Positions 61,150 to 64,000 of a DNA stretch of 64,000 bases are shown in pieces. Location of the stretch: positions 62,626 to 126,625 of the forward strand of contig NZ_WIQU01000032.1 of the NCBI RefSeq assembly GCF_015732285.1. Direction: 5' to 3'. The translations under genes and the position numbers were made by a program. Numbering within the stretch: position 1 is the stretch's first letter; every line of letters begins with the position of its first letter. Source of the DNA: Pectinatus frisingensis (GTDB lineage Bacteria; Bacillota; Negativicutes; Selenomonadales; Selenomonadaceae). Below the pieces are notes generated by a model that did no database searches, was not told the DNA's origin, and saw only the letters and a list, made by a program, of their open reading frames with translations.

Positions 61150-61307
61150 ATTTTTTATGGGAGTATTGAGAAATTAAGTATAACAGAGAAAAAATAAACT
61201 ATTTAATTATTAACTTACTTAATAATTAAAATATTATATGATTTATTAAGAAAAACATTGGTTTATTTACAAATGAGCGATAAGCATCATGGATGTTTAT
61301 TTATTAC

Positions 61308-61349
61308 ATGGCATAAAAATGTTACAAAACCGGAACATTTTTATGCCAT
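61308..61349. promoter_or_regulatory. 16-bp perfect inverted repeat between ald and garR-like gene
   Basis: ATGGCATAAAAATGTT (61308-61323) and AACATTTTTATGCCAT (61334-61349), with a 10-base centre. It lies about 160-200 bases upstream of the sigma-54 promoter, the usual distance for an enhancer site. It could also end the garR-like transcript, although no U-run follows on the minus strand. Confidence 0.5.
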
Positions 61350-61406
61350 ATGGAACGATAATATTACAAAAGACAATTTGCAGCATTGCCATATGGCCGG
61401 CAAATG

Positions 61407-62276
61407 TTAAAAATTATCTTTATAATATTTAATTAAACATTGTGTGCCCTCTTGTTCCAGACCCTTAGCAGCAAGATTTTCAGCTTGCTGTAATACCTGT
61501 TTTAAGATTGGCATATTAAGGCCGCAGGAGTCTCCTGCCTGTACGCCGATTTTCATGTCTTTGATAAAATGTTTAAGCATAAATCCCGGTTGATAATTTC
61601 CTTTTAAAGCATTGACGGCAACATGGCTCATTTGGAAGCTGCCGGCAGCACCCTGTGAAATGGCATCAAAGACTTTTTGTACATCAAGTCCGGCTGCTTT
61701 GGCGTAGGAAAGCGCTTCACATGCCCCGGCTAAGGCACCGGCAATGGCAATCTGATTACAAGCTTTTGTTTTTTGACCGGCTCCGGCAGTCCCTTCATAT
61801 ACAATATTGGTCCCCATTTTTAAAAGTAATGGTTTAACAGCGGTGAAAGCATCGGTATCGCCACCAACCAAAATGGAAAGAGAGGCATTTTGGGCACCGC
61901 TGTCGCCACCGGTTACAGGAGCATCAAGCGCAAAGATGCCCTTGTCTTTTGCCATCCGGTATATTTTTTGTGCAAGCTGTGGAGAGGACGTAGTCATATC
62001 AATGAGATAAGCACCTTCAGATGCGTTGTCCAGAACACCGTTTTTACCGAGATATATTTCTTCAACATCCTTGGGATAGCCTACGATGCTTATGATAACA
62101 TCCTGCCCTTTGGCACATTGTCCCGGAGTGTTACACCATACGGCGCCTTTTTGCAGTAAACTGTCAGCTTTGGCTTTGGTCCTGTTGTAAACACTGACTT
62201 CATAGCCTGCATTGAGCAGGTGTCCGGCCATGGCACTGCCCATTATACCGGTTCCAATAAATCCAATCTTTTTCAT
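61407..62276 (-). CDS. 2-hydroxy-3-oxopropionate reductase/3-hydroxyisobutyrate dehydrogenase family
   Basis: 290 residues. The N-terminus MKKIGFIGTGIMGSAMAGHL is the NAD(P)-binding motif of beta-hydroxyacid dehydrogenases. DAPVTGGDSGAQNASLSIL is the substrate motif, and GAGQKTKACNQ supplies the catalytic Lys. GarR (tartronate semialdehyde reductase) is the nearest match by these motifs; HIBADH and succinic semialdehyde reductases are alternatives. The frame is open to 62435, but GGAGGA and the conserved N-terminus support the ATG at 62276. Confidence 0.88.
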   Translation of the reverse strand: MKKIGFIGTGIMGSAMAGHLLNAGYEVSVYNRTKAKADSLLQKGAVWCNTPGQCAKGQDVIISIVGYPKDVEEIYLGKNGVLDNASEGAYLIDMTTSSPQLAQKIYRMAKDKGIFALDAPVTGGDSGAQNASLSILVGGDTDAFTAVKPLLLKMGTNIVYEGTAGAGQKTKACNQIAIAGALAGACEALSYAKAAGLDVQKVFDAISQGAAGSFQMSHVAVNALKGNYQPGFMLKHFIKDMKIGVQAGDSCGLNMPILKQVLQQAENLAAKGLEQEGTQCLIKYYKDNF

Positions 62277-62696
62277 ATGCATTCCTCCTGACATAATGGA
62301 TAAGCTTTTTATTTTATTATAACATGGGCAGGAGAAACTATCGGTATGCCGGCAAAATAAATTATGCAATACATTATCACTTTTGCGCGGTTCCCCGTCC
62401 TTTTGAGGGCGGACAAAAGGTAAGATCGTTTGCATGCTGCCGGCTAGAGTGTTGATTGGCTGTTTTTAACGTCTGAGTATCGATGATTTGCCACGATGAC
62501 AGCTGATAACCGCAGAGCAGAAAGTCAAAAACTTATGTTTGCTCATAGTATATATTTTTATCTGCCGCCTAAGTATAGATAAATTATTTCATTATTACAG
62601 CATATTTACAAATTTTTGTTGATAAATTTTATTAAAATAGCTATTATTGAATATGTGGTTACATTAAATTTTTTAGGAGGATTTGCTTAAACCATC
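62277..62696. other. 420-bp divergent region with repeat core fragment
   Basis: GTCCTTTTGAGGGCGGACAA (near 62398) resembles the core of the dispersed repeat, without the termini. No clear promoter for either flanking gene was recognised. AGGAGG at 62675-62680 precedes the alsS-like gene. Confidence 0.4.
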
Positions 62697-64000
62697 ATGA
62701 ATGAGAAAAGTAAGCGTTGTACTGCCGATTTGCTGGTAGAATGTTTGGAAGAGGAGGGTGTAAAGTACATTTTTGGCATCCCCGGGGAAGAAAATCTGGC
62801 AATAATGAATGCACTGGAAAATTCAAAAATACAATTTATTCCTACTCGGCATGAACAAGGTGCTGCTTTTATGGCTGATGTTTATGGTCGTCTTACCGGT
62901 AAGGCTGGCGTCTGCCTGGCTACGCTCGGCCCTGGTGCCACCAATCTGGTAACCGGTGTAGCTGACGCTGACAGCGACGGGGCACCGTTGGTCGCGATAA
63001 CCGGACAGGTTGGAACAGACCGCATGCATATTACATCACATCAATTTCTTGATTTGACTAAAATGTTTGAACCGATAACGCGCCGCACCAAGATGGTTGT
63101 GCGTCCGGATACAATAAATGAAATAGTGCGGCTGGCGTTTAAATATGCTGAACGGGAAAAACCGGGCGCTTGTCATATTGATCTGCCGGTAAATATCGGA
63201 TTGATGCCTATTGCGGATAAAGAACGTCCATTGCAAAAGCAGTATCCGGTCAGTGAATATGCTTCAGTTCATACTATTGATGAGGCAGCCGAGTTGATTT
63301 CATATGCTAAAAATCCGGTTATTTTAGCGGGCAGCGGAGTAATTCGCTCACATGCTTCAAAAGAATTAACAGCTTTTGCCGAAAAGTTAAAGATACCGGT
63401 GATAAATACGATGATGGCCAAAGGTGCTATTCCATTTGATAATAAGTATTCCATGTGGACGATTGGCATACCATTTCCTGATTATCAAAATAAGATACTG
63501 GAAAAAGCCAGTTTGGTAATCGCAGTTGGCTATGATATTATAGAATATGCTCCATCCAAATGGAACAAGAACGGCGATGTTGATATAATCCATATAGATG
63601 CATCGGCAGCCGATATAAATAAATTGTACCAGGCTAATGTAGAAGTAGTGGGAGACATTCCTGATGCCCTGAAGCGGATAATGCAACGGGCGGCACGGCT
63701 GCAGGAACCAAAAGAGGCTTTGATACTGCGGGAAAAGATGGTCAGCGAACATGAAAGCTATGCTTATGATCAGTCATTCCCGATGAAACCACAGCGTATT
63801 TTAAATGATGTCCGCAAAGTCATGGGACCTGATGATATCGTAATTTCCGATGTGGGAGCTAATAAAGTCTGGATAGCGCGCCATTACAACTGCTATAAAC
63901 CTAACACCTGTATCATTTCTAATGGATTTGCCACAATGGGAATTGCAGTTCCAGGGGCAGTAGCAGCCAAATTGGTGCATCCGGATAAAAGGGTGCTGGC
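62697..64000 (+). CDS. alsS: Acetolactate synthase, catabolic type (partial)
   Basis: The first 434 codons of a gene leaving the right edge. It joins two pyruvates to acetolactate using thiamine diphosphate. FGIPGEENL and HEQGAAFMAD (catalytic Glu53) are typical, and LVAITGQVG, SDVGANKVWIARHYN and NGFATMGIAVPGAVAAKL match AlsS-type rather than IlvB-type enzymes. The ATG at 62697 is used; an in-frame stop at 62688 rules out longer versions, although the AGGAGG is 16 bases away, longer than usual. alsD would be expected nearby. Confidence 0.9.
   Translation, partial: MNEKSKRCTADLLVECLEEEGVKYIFGIPGEENLAIMNALENSKIQFIPTRHEQGAAFMADVYGRLTGKAGVCLATLGPGATNLVTGVADADSDGAPLVAITGQVGTDRMHITSHQFLDLTKMFEPITRRTKMVVRPDTINEIVRLAFKYAEREKPGACHIDLPVNIGLMPIADKERPLQKQYPVSEYASVHTIDEAAELISYAKNPVILAGSGVIRSHASKELTAFAEKLKIPVINTMMAKGAIPFDNKYSMWTIGIPFPDYQNKILEKASLVIAVGYDIIEYAPSKWNKNGDVDIIHIDASAADINKLYQANVEVVGDIPDALKRIMQRAARLQEPKEALILREKMVSEHESYAYDQSFPMKPQRILNDVRKVMGPDDIVISDVGANKVWIARHYNCYKPNTCIISNGFATMGIAVPGAVAAKLVHPDKRVL

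Noticed and set aside
1-64000. tRNA, rRNA, purine riboswitch or other known RNA elements
   Set aside because: None was recognised by eye; in particular no purine riboswitch was seen before purL. A covariance-model search would be needed to exclude them.

Overview
The window is a 64 kb piece of a low-GC chromosome. Two kinds of gene point to the Negativicutes (the outer-membrane-bearing Firmicutes). Firmicutes-type housekeeping genes are present: class III fructose-1,6-bisphosphatase, TrmK/Nif3, a YycJ/WalJ-like hydrolase, HtrA-RlmH, single-chain PurL and PRD-type PTS regulators. They sit beside a phosphoethanolamine-transferase-like membrane enzyme expected in a cell with LPS. This placement is an inference from gene content; no rRNA or tRNA gene was seen.

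Layout. 1-1.0 kb: the 3' end of a fabF-like gene and an AraC/GyrI-type regulator. 1.7-7.2 kb: a fructose-family PTS operon (PRD regulator, EIIA, class II aldolase, EIIB, EIIC, second class II aldolase) with no sugar-phosphate kinase. 7.3-9.1 kb: a dispersed repeat, a pRiA4b ORF-3-like gene and an SPL-type radical SAM gene. 9.4-21.6 kb: a complete type III-A CRISPR-Cas locus (csm1-csm2-csm3-csm4-csm5-cas6-csm6-cas1-cas2 and 21 spacers). It is preceded by an excisionase-type HTH gene and an unannotated 41-codon basic ORF. The HTH promoter and the promoter in front of the small ORF share the motif AAGGTATTTAAA, and the second carries it in a tandem decamer array. 21.7-23.3 kb: a decayed IS3-family element with a 3-bp target duplication, inserted into a MITE-like palindromic repeat that recurs through the window.

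23.4-31.6 kb: an acyltransferase, an IS5-family fragment, a PadR/flavoprotein/EFR1-type ferredoxin cluster, an SGNH hydrolase, a TetR-MFS efflux pair with matching operators, and a polyol-type dehydrogenase. 31.8-38.3 kb (minus strand): an ascorbate-family PTS operon combining regulator, EIIA, EIIB, EIIC, split transketolase and an SIS-domain isomerase. 38.6-54.7 kb: mostly housekeeping genes (PEtN-transferase-like protein, nif3, trmK, fbp, MATE, csp, yycJ-like, htrA, rlmH, tadA, usp, purL). The csp and MATE genes have terminator-like hairpins in their leaders. 54.8-64 kb: fumC behind a Fur-type box, a TcyP-like symporter, a sigma-54 activator, ald with a consensus -24/-12 promoter, a GarR-like dehydrogenase, and the start of alsS.

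The most notable system is the CRISPR locus. Its Cas10 keeps both the HD and GGDD motifs and its Csm6 keeps the HEPN R-x4-H motif, so cyclic-oligoadenylate signalling looks intact. Spacer content suggests targeting of transcripts. The upstream HTH/decamer/41-codon module looks like dedicated control that I do not recognise from described type III-A loci.
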